64,000 nt of DNA from Gordonia tangerina (GCF_021556435.1 NZ_JAKGCU010000018.1:42395-106394); one strand, 5' to 3'; shown: positions 7,947 to 16,610, counted from the first letter of the stretch. Numbers and translations are program-made. The notes: a model not told the origin generated them from the letters alone.

Positions 7947-9100
7947 AAACGCTCCGCTCCCTCCACCTTCCGGCACGACCCGACGTTCTCGACCGTCGCG
8001 GCGAGCTCACGACAATCCTCGACGGCTCGGCCGCCTACGTCCCGGTCCCCGACGACCCGCTCGACACCGCCACACTGCGTGACGCTCTCGGCGTCGACGA
8101 CCCGATCGCCGACGACATCTCGCTGGTGATCTCGACGTCGGGCACCACCGGCACACCCAAGGGCGCCCAGCACACCGCGGCCACCCTCACCGCCTCCGCG
8201 CAGGCCACCGCCACCCACCTCGGCGGCCCCGGCAACTGGCTGCTCGCACTCGCCCCCCACCACATCGCCGGATTACAGGTCCTGTTGCGCGGCTTGGCCG
8301 CCGGCTTCACACCCACCGTCCTCGACGTCACCGACGGCTTCGACCCGAACGCCTTCGCCGACGCCCTCGACGCCCTCGACGGCCCGCGCCGCTACACCTC
8401 ACTCGTACCCACCCAGCTGATCAAGGTCCTCGACAACCCGCGCGCCACCACGGCCCTCGCCGCTGCCGACGCCTTGCTCGTGGGCGGGGCCGCCACCCCG
8501 GTCCCGTTGCTGCACAGGGCAATCGATGCCGGCATTCCCATCGTGCGCACCTACGGCATGAGCGAGACCGCCGGCGGATGTGTTTACGACGGCGTTGCGC
8601 TGAACGGCGTGACCATCCGCATCGACGACCCCAACCCCGACGGCGTCGGCCGGGTGCTTCTGGGCGGCCCGATTATCGCCCATGGCTACCGCAAGAAACC
8701 CGACCATCCCGCCTTCGCCGAACCGGGCTGGTTTCGCACCGACGACCTCGGCCGCGTCGACGATCAGGGCGTACTGGCCATCGTCGGCCGCGCCGACGAA
8801 GCGATCAGCACCGGCGGCCTGACCGTGGTGCCGCAGGTGGTGGAGGCCGTCATCCTCGACGACCCGGCCGTGCGTGAATGCGCCGTTGTCGGCCTGCCCG
8901 ATGAGCGGCTCGGCGAGAAGGTGGTCGCCTTCGTCGTCGCCGCCGGCACCATCGACTCAGCGAGGATCCGGGGCGCGGTCGCCGAACGACTCGACCGCTA
9001 CGCCGCACCGCGCGAGGTGATCGAGCTCGACGAACTCCCCACCCGTGGTCCGGGGAAGGTCGACCGGCGGGCGTTGCGGGCGCGGTTCTCAGACCAGTGA
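7943..9100 (+). CDS. menE: o-Succinylbenzoate-CoA ligase, CTG start proposed
   Basis: An AMP-forming ligase that activates o-succinylbenzoate in menaquinone synthesis. Core motifs are [15 protein letters not shown], the YGMSETAGGCVYDG loop, RTDDLGRVDD, and the C-terminal GPGKVDRRALR with the catalytic Lys. The first ATG/GTG/TTG in frame is GTG 8126, which lies inside the nucleotide-binding loop and cannot be the real start. The frame is open back to a stop at 7934, and the coding pattern continues upstream. The best start is CTG 7943, overlapping the DUF3349 stop (CTGA) with GGTGAG upstream, giving 385 residues, close to family length. The stop codon lies inside hairpin P1. Confidence 0.87.
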   Translation: MKTLRSLHLPARPDVLDRRGELTTILDGSAAYVPVPDDPLDTATLRDALGVDDPIADDISLVISTSGTTGTPKGAQHTAATLTASAQATATHLGGPGNWLLALAPHHIAGLQVLLRGLAAGFTPTVLDVTDGFDPNAFADALDALDGPRRYTSLVPTQLIKVLDNPRATTALAAADALLVGGAATPVPLLHRAIDAGIPIVRTYGMSETAGGCVYDGVALNGVTIRIDDPNPDGVGRVLLGGPIIAHGYRKKPDHPAFAEPGWFRTDDLGRVDDQGVLAIVGRADEAISTGGLTVVPQVVEAVILDDPAVRECAVVGLPDERLGEKVVAFVVAAGTIDSARIRGAVAERLDRYAAPREVIELDELPTRGPGKVDRRALRARFSDQ

Positions 9101-9136
9101 GGTGAACGTGCCGGAAACCAGAACGTTCACCTCACT
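9096..9136. repeat. Hairpin P1 (37-nt family)
   Basis: TGAGGTGAACGT at 9098-9109 and ACGTTCACCTCA at 9123-9134 form perfect 12-nt arms around a 13-nt loop with a CGGAAACC core. The first three bases are the menE stop codon. It lies between menE and the hemerythrin gene. Confidence 0.9.
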
Positions 9137-9286
9137 CGGTCACGACGCCGGCCGGTGAGCGGCTCGTTAGTACCCGACGGTTTGGCTCCGCCCCGCCGCG
9201 GGCATTCGGTTCGCAACGGTTTCGCACGCAAAGGTGCCCGCGATTCCGCTGCCAGCCCCGCTCACCACCGCCAGAGGAGCCACCCG

Positions 9287-9787
9287 ATGTCGACCGATGC
9301 CATCGTTCTGCTGAAAGACGACCACAAGCAGATCAAGAAACTGTTCAACGACTTCCGCAAGGCGGGTCCGAACGCGACGAAGACCAAAGGCGACATCGTC
9401 TCGAAGATCATCGAGGCGCTGACCGTGCACACGTACATCGAGAACGAAGGGATGTATCCGGCCGTCCGCAAGGCCGTCCCCGACGTCGAAGGCGACATCC
9501 TCGAGTCCTACGAAGAGCATCACGTCGCGGACCTGCTGGTGATGGAGCTCATGACCATGAAGCCTGACGATGAGCGCTTCGACGCCAAGACCACCGTCCT
9601 CATCGAGAACGTCGAGCATCACATCGAAGAGGAAGAATCTGAGTGGTTTCCCGAGGTCCGCAAGGCGCTGGGCCGAAAGGAACTCCAGCAGATCGGCGAG
9701 GAGATGCTCGAACTGAAGAAGAAGGCGCCGCACTCGCCGGCACAGCCATCGGCGCTGAAGAAGACGATCGACGCCGTCATCAAATAG
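9287..9787 (+). CDS. Hemerythrin HHE domain protein
   Basis: A 166-residue all-helical protein with the HHE cation-binding pattern: KDDHKQIKKLF, VHTYIENEGMYP, YEEHHVADLL and VEHHIEEEESEWFP supply the His and Glu ligands of a di-iron site. Such proteins bind oxygen or nitric oxide, or act in oxidative-stress responses; which applies here is unknown. The frame is open from further upstream, but ATG 9287 has AGAGGAG at 9273-9279 and begins the conserved STDAIVLLKDDHK stretch. It stands alone between hairpins P1 and P2, so it looks like a single-gene unit. Confidence 0.9.
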   Translation: MSTDAIVLLKDDHKQIKKLFNDFRKAGPNATKTKGDIVSKIIEALTVHTYIENEGMYPAVRKAVPDVEGDILESYEEHHVADLLVMELMTMKPDDERFDAKTTVLIENVEHHIEEEESEWFPEVRKALGRKELQQIGEEMLELKKKAPHSPAQPSALKKTIDAVIK

Positions 9788-9796
9788 GCGCGCGGA

Positions 9797-9841
9797 GCAG
9801 TGAGGTGAACGTGCCGAAAACCGGTACGTTCACCTCACTGC
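9797..9841. repeat. Hairpin P2 (37-nt family)
   Basis: Core arms are at 9801-9812 and 9826-9837, with a 13-nt loop at 9813-9825. Pairing extends two bases further on each side. It lies between the hemerythrin and metallopeptidase genes. Confidence 0.9.
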
Positions 9842-9916
9842 GCGCCAGTGGTTGAGAGCCCCCCTTCTCGGGTACAACTGTGCGTGTCCCCTGCCGCGAG
9901 AAAGCGACGACACATC

Positions 9917-10918
9917 ATGCGCGATTTCACCTGCCACAACTGTGGTCAGCGTCTGTCCTTCGAGAACAGCAAATGCCTCAACTGCGGCAAACCACTGGGT
10001 TTCTGGCTCGAGACCCGAACCATCTACAACCTCGACGAGAAAGAGCGCACCGAGATCGACGGCACGCTGGTCGAGCGATGCGAGAACACCAAAGTCGCAC
10101 AGTGCAACTGGTTGGTCGCGTGGTCCGGCACCCCCACCCTGTGCGAGTCCTGCCGCCTCACCCGCACGCTGCCGCCGGAGACCGACGTCGAGGCCCGCGC
10201 CGAGTACGGCCGCGCCGAGACCGCCAAACGACGGCTCGTGCTGGAGCTCGACGAACTCAAACTGCCCATCACCGGTCGCGACGAGGATGCACAGACCGGC
10301 CTGGCCTTCGACCTGCTCTCGAGTGCCGAGCAGTCGGTGATCACCGGCCACGACAACGGTTTGATCACCCTCGACCTCGCCGAGGGCGACGACGTGCACC
10401 GCGAGAAGCTGCGGGTGCAGCTCGAGGAGCCCTACCGCACGCTGCTCGGCCACTTCCGCCACGAGATAGGGCACTACTACCAGCTCGTCCTCATCACCGG
10501 CGACGTGCGCCCGAAGTTCGAGGAACTGTTCGGCAACCCCGACGACGACTACCAGGCGGCGCTCGACCGCCACTACTCCGAGGGCGCCCCCGACGGCTGG
10601 CCGCAGACCTACGTGTCGTCATACGCGACGATGCACCCGGCCGAGGACTTCGCCGAGACCTTCGCGCACTATCTGCACATCCGCGACACCCTCGACACCG
10701 CCGCCGCCTTCGCCATGGCGCCGGCCGGATCGACCCTGGACAGCGTGCTGCCCGGCGACGTCGGGTTCGAACAGCTCATCGGCTGGTGGCTGCCGCTGAC
10801 CTGGGCGCTCAATCAGATCAACCGGTCGATGGGCCACCCGGACCTCTACCCGTTCGTGCTGCCGCCGGCGGTACTGGACAAGATCCGCTTCGTACACAAT
10901 CTGATGCCGTCGAGCTGA
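9917..10918 (+). CDS. Zinc-ribbon putative metallopeptidase
   Basis: A 333-residue protein with an N-terminal zinc ribbon (CHNCGQ and CLNCGK) and a third Cys pair (CESC) near residue 77, followed by a peptidase-like domain with HEIGHYY near residue 182, an HExxH zinc site. A downstream Glu cluster (PAEDFAETFAHYLHIRDT) could supply the third ligand. This matches the bacterial putative zinc-binding metallopeptidase family with a zinc-ribbon leader; the substrate is unknown. An upstream GTG keeps the frame open, but ATG 9917 begins at the conserved MRDFTCHNC. The stop codon overlaps the start of a 49-bp direct repeat carrying hairpin P3. Confidence 0.88.
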   Translation: MRDFTCHNCGQRLSFENSKCLNCGKPLGFWLETRTIYNLDEKERTEIDGTLVERCENTKVAQCNWLVAWSGTPTLCESCRLTRTLPPETDVEARAEYGRAETAKRRLVLELDELKLPITGRDEDAQTGLAFDLLSSAEQSVITGHDNGLITLDLAEGDDVHREKLRVQLEEPYRTLLGHFRHEIGHYYQLVLITGDVRPKFEELFGNPDDDYQAALDRHYSEGAPDGWPQTYVSSYATMHPAEDFAETFAHYLHIRDTLDTAAAFAMAPAGSTLDSVLPGDVGFEQLIGWWLPLTWALNQINRSMGHPDLYPFVLPPAVLDKIRFVHNLMPSS

Positions 10919-10965
10919 CGTCCCGAGTGAGGTGAACGTTCCGGTTTCCGGCACGTTCACCTCAC
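10917..10965. repeat. Hairpin P3 inside 49-bp direct repeat, left copy
   Basis: Arms at 10928-10939 and 10953-10964, with a 13-nt loop in the TTT orientation. The whole 49-bp block is identical to 11575-11623, including about ten bases left of the hairpin. It begins within the stop codon of the metallopeptidase gene. Confidence 0.92.
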
Positions 10966-10968
10966 GAC

Positions 10969-11250
10969 TCATGTCCGATACACGTGCGCGCGGTGGTCGA
11001 TGTCGACGATCAGCACGGAGCGATTGTCATCGTCGATGCGCAGAAGGATCCGATAATCGCCACGACGCGCACTATGCAGACCCTCGAGCTCATTGCGTAG
11101 TGGCTTGCTCAGCCGCCGTGGATTCTCGGCGAGCGGGCCGGAGATGAACTCGATGACGGCGTGCGCGACGCGACCGGGAAGGCGCGCAAGGGCACGGCGG
11201 GCGGGTGAGGCGATGGCGACGTCGAACGGCTGCGGCGTCGAATCGCTCAT
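10969..11250 (-). CDS. relE: RelE-family toxin
   Basis: A 93-residue RelE/ParE-fold protein, expected to cleave mRNA at the ribosome. It closely follows the mycobacterial RelE pattern: an N-terminal SPARRALARLPGRV, then PLRNELEGLHSARRGDYRILLRID, where the Arg residues and Tyr sit as in active toxins. Its start overlaps the antitoxin stop by 4 nt (ATGA), the usual coupling. The pair is bracketed by two identical 49-bp repeats, which suggests it can move or be deleted as a unit. Confidence 0.9.
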   Translation of the reverse strand: MSDSTPQPFDVAIASPARRALARLPGRVAHAVIEFISGPLAENPRRLSKPLRNELEGLHSARRGDYRILLRIDDDNRSVLIVDIDHRAHVYRT

Positions 11251-11522
11251 CGTGGGGGAAGACCGTGCTCGGCGCGCAGGTCGTCGAGGGAGATGGTGTG
11301 CCCGGCTGCGTGCTCGTCATCGGCGCCGGCGACCGCATCGGCCGTTCCGCGCCGTGAGAGCCAGTGAATCGTCTCGTGCAGCGATTCGAGGTCGTCAGCC
11401 GACATCAGCACCGCAGCGGGCTTGCCGTGCTTGGTGATCGTGATGATGTCGTGCGTCGACTCCGCGCTGTCGACGAGCGCGGAGAGCTTGTCCTTGGCCT
11501 CGCCCAGCGGCACAGTCGTCAT
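11247..11522 (-). CDS. relB: Phd/YefM-family antitoxin
   Basis: A 91-residue antitoxin upstream of the toxin. The N-terminal DNA-binding half has the Phd/YefM signature (VPLGEAKDKLSALVDSAE ... ITITKHGKPAAVLMSADD), and the C-terminal half is acidic and likely disordered until it wraps the toxin. Similarity to mycobacterial RelB supports the symbol. It probably represses its own operon together with the toxin. The start ATG at 11522 lies about 50 bp from hairpin P4. Confidence 0.88.
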   Translation of the reverse strand: MTTVPLGEAKDKLSALVDSAESTHDIITITKHGKPAAVLMSADDLESLHETIHWLSRRGTADAVAGADDEHAAGHTISLDDLRAEHGLPPR

Positions 11523-11574
11523 CGCCTCATTTTAGCCACACTTCTGGCCTCACAGGAGGCACGAGTCGCCACCC

Positions 11575-11624
11575 GACGTCCCGAGTGAGGTGAACGTTCC
11601 GGTTTCCGGCACGTTCACCTCACT
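11575..11624. repeat. Hairpin P4 inside 49-bp direct repeat, right copy
   Basis: Arms at 11586-11597 and 11611-11622, with a 13-nt loop. Bases 11575-11623 are identical to 10917-10965 at an offset of 658 bp. It lies between the antitoxin start and the stop of the next minus-strand gene. Confidence 0.92.
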
Positions 11625-11642
11625 GGAGTCGGCCGCGACGCC

Positions 11643-12764
11643 TTATTCCGCGTTCACGAACGACGCGAGCTTCTCGGTGACCAGATCCTGGATCTTGTTC
11701 TCGTACTCCTCGACCGGCTTCGTGATGTGCTTGATGTCGGCGCTCGCCTTCTGCACCAGCTCACCGATGAGCTTGGCCTGCTCGATCGAGACGATATGGA
11801 ACCTGTGGTGCTTGGCGAAGTCCTTGTGCACCTCACCGGCGATGCCACCGTCGAGCGCGAGCTTGCCGATCAGGTCCAGCTTCGTCTCGCCGGACCCTTC
11901 GGAGAAGTCGAGGTCGTTGAGGTCGACCCACACCGTGTTGGGTCGGGTGGTGGATTCGAAGGTGTAGCGCAGGTTGGTCAGGTCGAGCACGACCTGCCAG
12001 AGCGTTTGCGACGCATCGGGTTTGCCGGGCTCGGGATTGCGGAACGGCTGGGCGCAGTTGCGAATGATGCTCATCATCGCCGCGGTCGCCTGCAGCTGTG
12101 AGGTCGGCTCCGGTTGCACGCCGACGTAGTAGAGCGCGCGGGCGAAGCGGTCGGTGGCCAGGCATGTGCCGGGCAGCGGGTCGTCGCCGCCCAACCCTTC
12201 GTACTTCTTGACCAGTTCGAGTTGCTGGTCGTAGCTCGGCGAATTGGTCATCACCAGGTGATCGCGGCTGTGATAGATCTGCAGCTCGCCGTCGATGTAC
12301 TCGAAGATGGCAGAGTCGCCACTGGCGTCCTCGATCGCGAGGTGCAGAGCAGGATTGCTGTGGCCCGTCGGATCGGCGATCGGGACGATCTGCGGCTGCG
12401 CCGACTCCGTCCACGCCACGGCTTCGGCGACGGTCTCGAAGTTGTCGAGGTAATACTGCAGCCACACCGACATCGCCAGCTGCGGTTTCGAGTCGTCGGG
12501 GGTGCCGTAGTCCGACTCCGCCAGCCACAGGATGTGGCCACCCAGTCCGCGTTCGTTGAGGCCGTCGGTGGACAGCAGGTCGTACACGCCGGCGATGAGG
12601 CTCCCGTACTTCGCGGTCCACTGCAGTTTTCCGGCGACACGATCGTCGCGCTTGATGCCGCGGGGAAGTTTCCACAGGTTGGTGTGCAGGTCCTGGTGGA
12701 AGTCCATGTTCCGGCCGACGATGACCGATCCGTTGGCATCTGGCCACATCACGCGCGTGCACAT
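11643..12764 (-). CDS. Linear amide C-N hydrolase (choloylglycine hydrolase-like)
   Basis: A 373-residue N-terminal-nucleophile hydrolase of the penicillin V acylase / bile salt hydrolase family. It starts MCTRVMW, so removal of Met exposes the catalytic Cys2. GRNMDFHQDL supplies the conserved Arg-Asp region, and GLNERGLGGHILWL and VMTNSPSYDQQLE are typical downstream motifs (the Asn of TNSP helps form the oxyanion hole). There is no signal peptide, so it is likely cytoplasmic. Actinomycete members often act on acyl-homoserine lactones or acylated amino acids, but this cannot be decided here. It stands alone between hairpins P4 and P5. Confidence 0.88.
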   Translation of the reverse strand: MCTRVMWPDANGSVIVGRNMDFHQDLHTNLWKLPRGIKRDDRVAGKLQWTAKYGSLIAGVYDLLSTDGLNERGLGGHILWLAESDYGTPDDSKPQLAMSVWLQYYLDNFETVAEAVAWTESAQPQIVPIADPTGHSNPALHLAIEDASGDSAIFEYIDGELQIYHSRDHLVMTNSPSYDQQLELVKKYEGLGGDDPLPGTCLATDRFARALYYVGVQPEPTSQLQATAAMMSIIRNCAQPFRNPEPGKPDASQTLWQVVLDLTNLRYTFESTTRPNTVWVDLNDLDFSEGSGETKLDLIGKLALDGGIAGEVHKDFAKHHRFHIVSIEQAKLIGELVQKASADIKHITKPVEEYENKIQDLVTEKLASFVNAE

Positions 12765-13072
12765 AATCTAGAGCGTCTCCTTGAGATCGAACGAGCGGTA
12801 CCGCCGGCGAACACCCGACCGAATGTCACGGTCCGCCGGGCCCAGCTAAGCAGCACCCGGCGAACCGATGCCGCGATTGCCGGGAAACGCCCACAATCCG
12901 GCACAAAAAGCCACTGCCCGTGTCACAACACGGCATATCGGCGTGCGTCACGATTCCGCTGCCACCCCGACCCGACTGAGGTGAACGTGCCGGAAACCGT
13001 GACGTTCACCGCACTCGCCTCCAACCCACCACCACTTTTGCATTCCCACCCGCACCCCCACTTCAATAAGAC
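12765..13072. other. Divergent intergenic region
   Basis: This 308-bp gap separates the divergent amide hydrolase and PLD-helicase genes and holds hairpin P5 at 12977-13013. Promoters for both genes should be here. I see no open reading frame with coding character. Confidence 0.6.
12977..13013. repeat. Hairpin P5 (37-nt family)
   Basis: Arms at 12977-12988 and 13002-13013 with one mismatch (CCGCA for CCTCA), 13-nt loop. It is the only copy lying between two divergent gene starts, so the family is not simply a terminator. Confidence 0.85.
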
Positions 13073-16000
13073 ATGGAGTCGACTCAGGAGGCGTTGTTGG
13101 TCAGCTACCGCACCCTCCGGTCCTTCGTCGGCGCAGCCCGGCATCGCCTGTGTATCAAGGTCCCGCAGTGGGATGCCTCGCCGCAGGCCGGCACCCTGCT
13201 CGACGACACGATCGCCGCGCACCGACGACACGTCGACGTCATCGTGTTCACCCGCCCCGAGGCGTCCAACGATGCCGCGGTGCGTCGTCTACGTGACGTG
13301 GGTGTTCGGGTGGTGACCGTGCGCAACCTGCACGAGAAGGTCGTGCTCGCCGACGACCGCGTCCTCAACCCGTCGACGAACTTCACCCGCACGGCGCTCG
13401 CGACCGACGAGAACTCCGGGACCGTGCACTCCGCGTCGCGGCTGGTCGACGCGTTCGTCGCCGGTTTCGACCTGATGCGCGACGGCCAGGACCGGGTCAC
13501 CGACGGCGAGGAGACCTGGACTCCCACCGCCGACCTGATTCCCCCGCCACTGCGGCCTTACCTGGATCGATTCGATCAGCTCAATCCGCTGCAGTCGAAA
13601 TCTGTTCCCGCGGTGCTGAACACCTCTGGGCATGTGATGGTGGTGGCACCGACGAGTTCGGGCAAGACGTTGATCGGCGAGGTGGCCGCGCTGCGGTCGA
13701 TCCTGTTGGAGAACCGGCCGGCGGTGTGGCTGTTGCCGGCGCGGGCCCTGGCCGCCGAGGTGGCCGCAACCGCTGCCCGATGGCGCGAGCACGGCATCGC
13801 GTCGATCGAGCTGACCGGCGAGACCAACATGTCCAGCGACCGCATCCGCACCGCGCAACTGTGGGTGGCAACCACCGAGAAATTCGAATCCCTTTATCGC
13901 CGTTCGTCGTTGCGATCGTTCCTGGACAGCGTCGGCTGCCTGATCGTCGATGAGGTGCACCTGGTGGGCGATCATGAGCGCGGCGCCACCCTGGAGTCAC
14001 TGCTCGCACGTCTGCGGGCGTCGGCCGACCGGACGCGGATCGTCGCGCTGTCGGCCACGGCGGGCAATGCCGAAGAACTGGCGGCGTGGTTCAACGCCCA
14101 ACTGATCACGGTGGAGTGGCGACCCACTCGCCTCATCACGCAGTTCGCCGCCTACGACTCGCCCTCGGGCAAACCGTGGGCCGACGAGGACGCCAAGGAC
14201 GAGGCCCTAACCGACCTGGTGCATGAGCTGTCCGAAGACGACGCAGGTACATCGGGCAGCGTGCTGATCTTCTGCGGCAGCAAGAACGCGGTCCGACGCA
14301 CCGCGGGCCAACTGGCCGGCGTGCGCTACCGCGGCGTCGACGACGACACCCTGGTGGAGCAGGCCTTCGCCAAAGGTGTCGGCATCCACTTCCGGGACGC
14401 ACCGAAAGCCCAACGGGCGCTGGCCGCCTTCAACGCGCGCCAGATCGACACGCTGGTTGCGACCTCAGGCTTGTCGACGGGGGTGAACACGCCGGCCCGC
14501 ACGGTCATCATCCGCGACCTGACGCTCGGCATCAACGAGCTCGAGACCAGTCAGGCCCAGCAGATGCTCGGCCGCGCAGGGCGCGCCGGACACGAAGCCG
14601 AGGGCTTCGGATTCATCATGGTGCCGCACAGCGAGGAACTCGCCTGGCGCAGCAGACTTGTCGCCGGCTATCGGGTGGACAGCCGACTCAACGACAAACT
14701 CGCCGACGCCGTGCTCGCCGAGATCCTGCTCGGCAGCATCACCCGTCGCGCCGACGCGCAACTCTGGTACGAGGGCACCTTTGCCTACGCCCAGAACAGC
14801 AAACGCCGCGACCTCAAGGGCGTGCTCGACCACCTCGTCACCCACCGGTTGGTCACCGACGCCGACGACACCCTCACCGTGACCGATCTGGGCGCGCTCA
14901 CCACCCGCCTGATGGTGGGGGTCGACGCCGCGAGCAACCTACACTCCCGCCTCGCCGCACTGCCCACCCCCACCGACGCCACCGAAGCCGAACAGCTCAT
15001 CCTCGCGGCAATCGCGAACAGTGTCCCGGCACTGCGTGATTGGCCGGTCAATCCCAAACCGTACGGGCAATGGGTCGACGACACCCTGGCGACGGCCCCG
15101 ACGTTGAACCGTCGGCTCGACATCGAGTTCGGTAGCCAGTTCTGCGCGGCCGCCGCCGTGGCGGCGTTGAACAGCCCGGATCGCCTGCGGGTGTCCGGTG
15201 CGATGTCACGCTCGGAACTCATCCGCGCCATCGACGCGCTGCCGCGCTACCTCGGCTGGATCGCCGCACTGGGCCATATCGGCATCGGCTCGTGGCAGCC
15301 GGTGGTGGCCGGCGACCTCGCCCGCCGGCTGACCTGGTGGCACCTCACACCTCATCCGCAGCGCGGCAGTGGGCGGCTGCTGTGGTTCCTCGAACAGCTC
15401 CAAGACGACGACGCCCGGCGCAAGCGGGTGCCACTGCTGTGGCACCGAGCCCGAAGCGCCGACTTCACCGACCCGAACGGGATCAACTCACCACCCCGCG
15501 GAGTCGAACTCCCCCGCAACGACTTCGACAACCTCGTCGGGAGTCGGGCACATCTGGCGCTCGGACCCTCCGACCGCACCGACCTCCCGCTCGACGCCTC
15601 CCCACCCGATTCCACCCTTGTGGTTGTCGGCAACGACGGGGCGGCCCGCGCCACGGTGCGCACCCACACCGTTCCGCGGAACGTCGAACTGCCGGTGCCG
15701 CACACCAGCCGAGCCACCGTGCTCGCCGCCGACGTGATCCTGTTCTCGCGTCGCGGTGATGTCGCCTATCAGAACGCCGTCGTCGACCTGCCGGAGACCG
15801 GTGACGTCGATGCGTCGTCGGCCCTCGACGACGCCCGCGAGCTGATCGCCCGGTTGTCGCCGCCGACTTCGGTGGTCACCTCACCGGGTCGTCGTCGCGG
15901 CACGGCTCAGGGCAAACGCAGACTCCTGCTGTCTGATCTGTTGCCGCAGACCATCCCGGAACCGCAGTTGCTGTCGATCGCCGAGGCATTGAGCGGTGAC

Positions 16001-16504
16001 GCCGACGACGAAACCCGCGTCATCAACCTTCGGGCCGGCCTGGAGGAGCTGCTGCGCATCGACGCGTCGGCCGCCGACGCTCCCCGCCCGGCCGCGGCTG
16101 TCCTGAAGGCCGGTCGCGCGACACCTCGCGAGTTCGAATGCGTCCTCCTCGCGCTTGCCGCAACTCTCGACATCGAAGTGGGTGCCGCGGTGACCGATCA
16201 TGGGCACCTGGTCGCGTTGGTCCACATTGGTGGTGGATGGCGAACAGCCACACCCCTCGACGACGGCCACGTCATCAGCAAACCGCTGTTCCCCGAGAAG
16301 CTTCCACCGATCACGGGCTCGCTCGACCTGATCCCGGCGAAACCCTCGGCCCCGGCCCGCCCGCTCTTCGGATGGCTGGCCGAGTTCACCCCGGGTTCGG
16401 GTGAGCCGCCGACCAGCGCCCGCCGATCGACCACACGGACCGACATCGAGCATGCCGGGGTGGCAGAGGACCACACCACGCGCGTGGCCCAGCGGAGTGA
16501 GTAG
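13073..16504 (+). CDS. PLD-like nuclease domain fused to Ski2-like DEAD/DEAH helicase
   Basis: A 1143-residue fusion. Residues 1-150 resemble a single phospholipase D half-site: NLHEKVVLADDRVLNPSTNF near residue 86 gives the HxKx4D motif. Residues about 170-560 are a superfamily 2 helicase: VAPTSSGKT (Walker A, about 190), DEVHLVGDHERG (about 293), LSATAGN, VLIFCGSKNA, LSTGVNTPARTV and QMLGRAGRAGHE. A winged-helix-like part follows, and about 300 C-terminal residues match nothing I recognise. PLD nucleases and helicases pair in phage-defence systems such as DISARM (as separate genes), so a one-gene defence or nucleic-acid quality-control factor is plausible. The stop codon lies inside hairpin P6. 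No methylase or other defence partner is adjacent. Confidence 0.82.
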   Translation: MESTQEALLVSYRTLRSFVGAARHRLCIKVPQWDASPQAGTLLDDTIAAHRRHVDVIVFTRPEASNDAAVRRLRDVGVRVVTVRNLHEKVVLADDRVLNPSTNFTRTALATDENSGTVHSASRLVDAFVAGFDLMRDGQDRVTDGEETWTPTADLIPPPLRPYLDRFDQLNPLQSKSVPAVLNTSGHVMVVAPTSSGKTLIGEVAALRSILLENRPAVWLLPARALAAEVAATAARWREHGIASIELTGETNMSSDRIRTAQLWVATTEKFESLYRRSSLRSFLDSVGCLIVDEVHLVGDHERGATLESLLARLRASADRTRIVALSATAGNAEELAAWFNAQLITVEWRPTRLITQFAAYDSPSGKPWADEDAKDEALTDLVHELSEDDAGTSGSVLIFCGSKNAVRRTAGQLAGVRYRGVDDDTLVEQAFAKGVGIHFRDAPKAQRALAAFNARQIDTLVATSGLSTGVNTPARTVIIRDLTLGINELETSQAQQMLGRAGRAGHEAEGFGFIMVPHSEELAWRSRLVAGYRVDSRLNDKLADAVLAEILLGSITRRADAQLWYEGTFAYAQNSKRRDLKGVLDHLVTHRLVTDADDTLTVTDLGALTTRLMVGVDAASNLHSRLAALPTPTDATEAEQLILAAIANSVPALRDWPVNPKPYGQWVDDTLATAPTLNRRLDIEFGSQFCAAAAVAALNSPDRLRVSGAMSRSELIRAIDALPRYLGWIAALGHIGIGSWQPVVAGDLARRLTWWHLTPHPQRGSGRLLWFLEQLQDDDARRKRVPLLWHRARSADFTDPNGINSPPRGVELPRNDFDNLVGSRAHLALGPSDRTDLPLDASPPDSTLVVVGNDGAARATVRTHTVPRNVELPVPHTSRATVLAADVILFSRRGDVAYQNAVVDLPETGDVDASSALDDARELIARLSPPTSVVTSPGRRRGTAQGKRRLLLSDLLPQTIPEPQLLSIAEALSGDADDETRVINLRAGLEELLRIDASAADAPRPAAAVLKAGRATPREFECVLLALAATLDIEVGAAVTDHGHLVALVHIGGGWRTATPLDDGHVISKPLFPEKLPPITGSLDLIPAKPSAPARPLFGWLAEFTPGSGEPPTSARRSTTRTDIEHAGVAEDHTTRVAQRSE

Positions 16505-16537
16505 AACGTCGCGGTTTCCGTGACGTTCTACTCACTC
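16495..16537. repeat. Hairpin P6, covarying variant
   Basis: Arms TGAGTAGAACGT (16498-16509) and ACGTTCTACTCA (16523-16534) differ from the family consensus at two adjacent positions in both arms, preserving pairing. The 13-nt loop is kept. The helicase stop codon TAG (16502-16504) is within the left arm. Confidence 0.92.
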
Positions 16538-16559
16538 GACCGCTGTGGCGCTGTTCGAC

Positions 16560-16596
16560 TGAGGTGAACGTGCTGGAAACCGGAACGTTCACCTCA
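16560..16596. repeat. Hairpin P7 (37-nt family)
   Basis: Consensus arms at 16560-16571 and 16585-16596, 13-nt loop, 25 bp right of P6. The pair lies between the convergent ends of the helicase and AbiEi/DUF559 genes. Confidence 0.9.
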
Positions 16597-16610
16597 CTCA
16601 GCACAACCAC

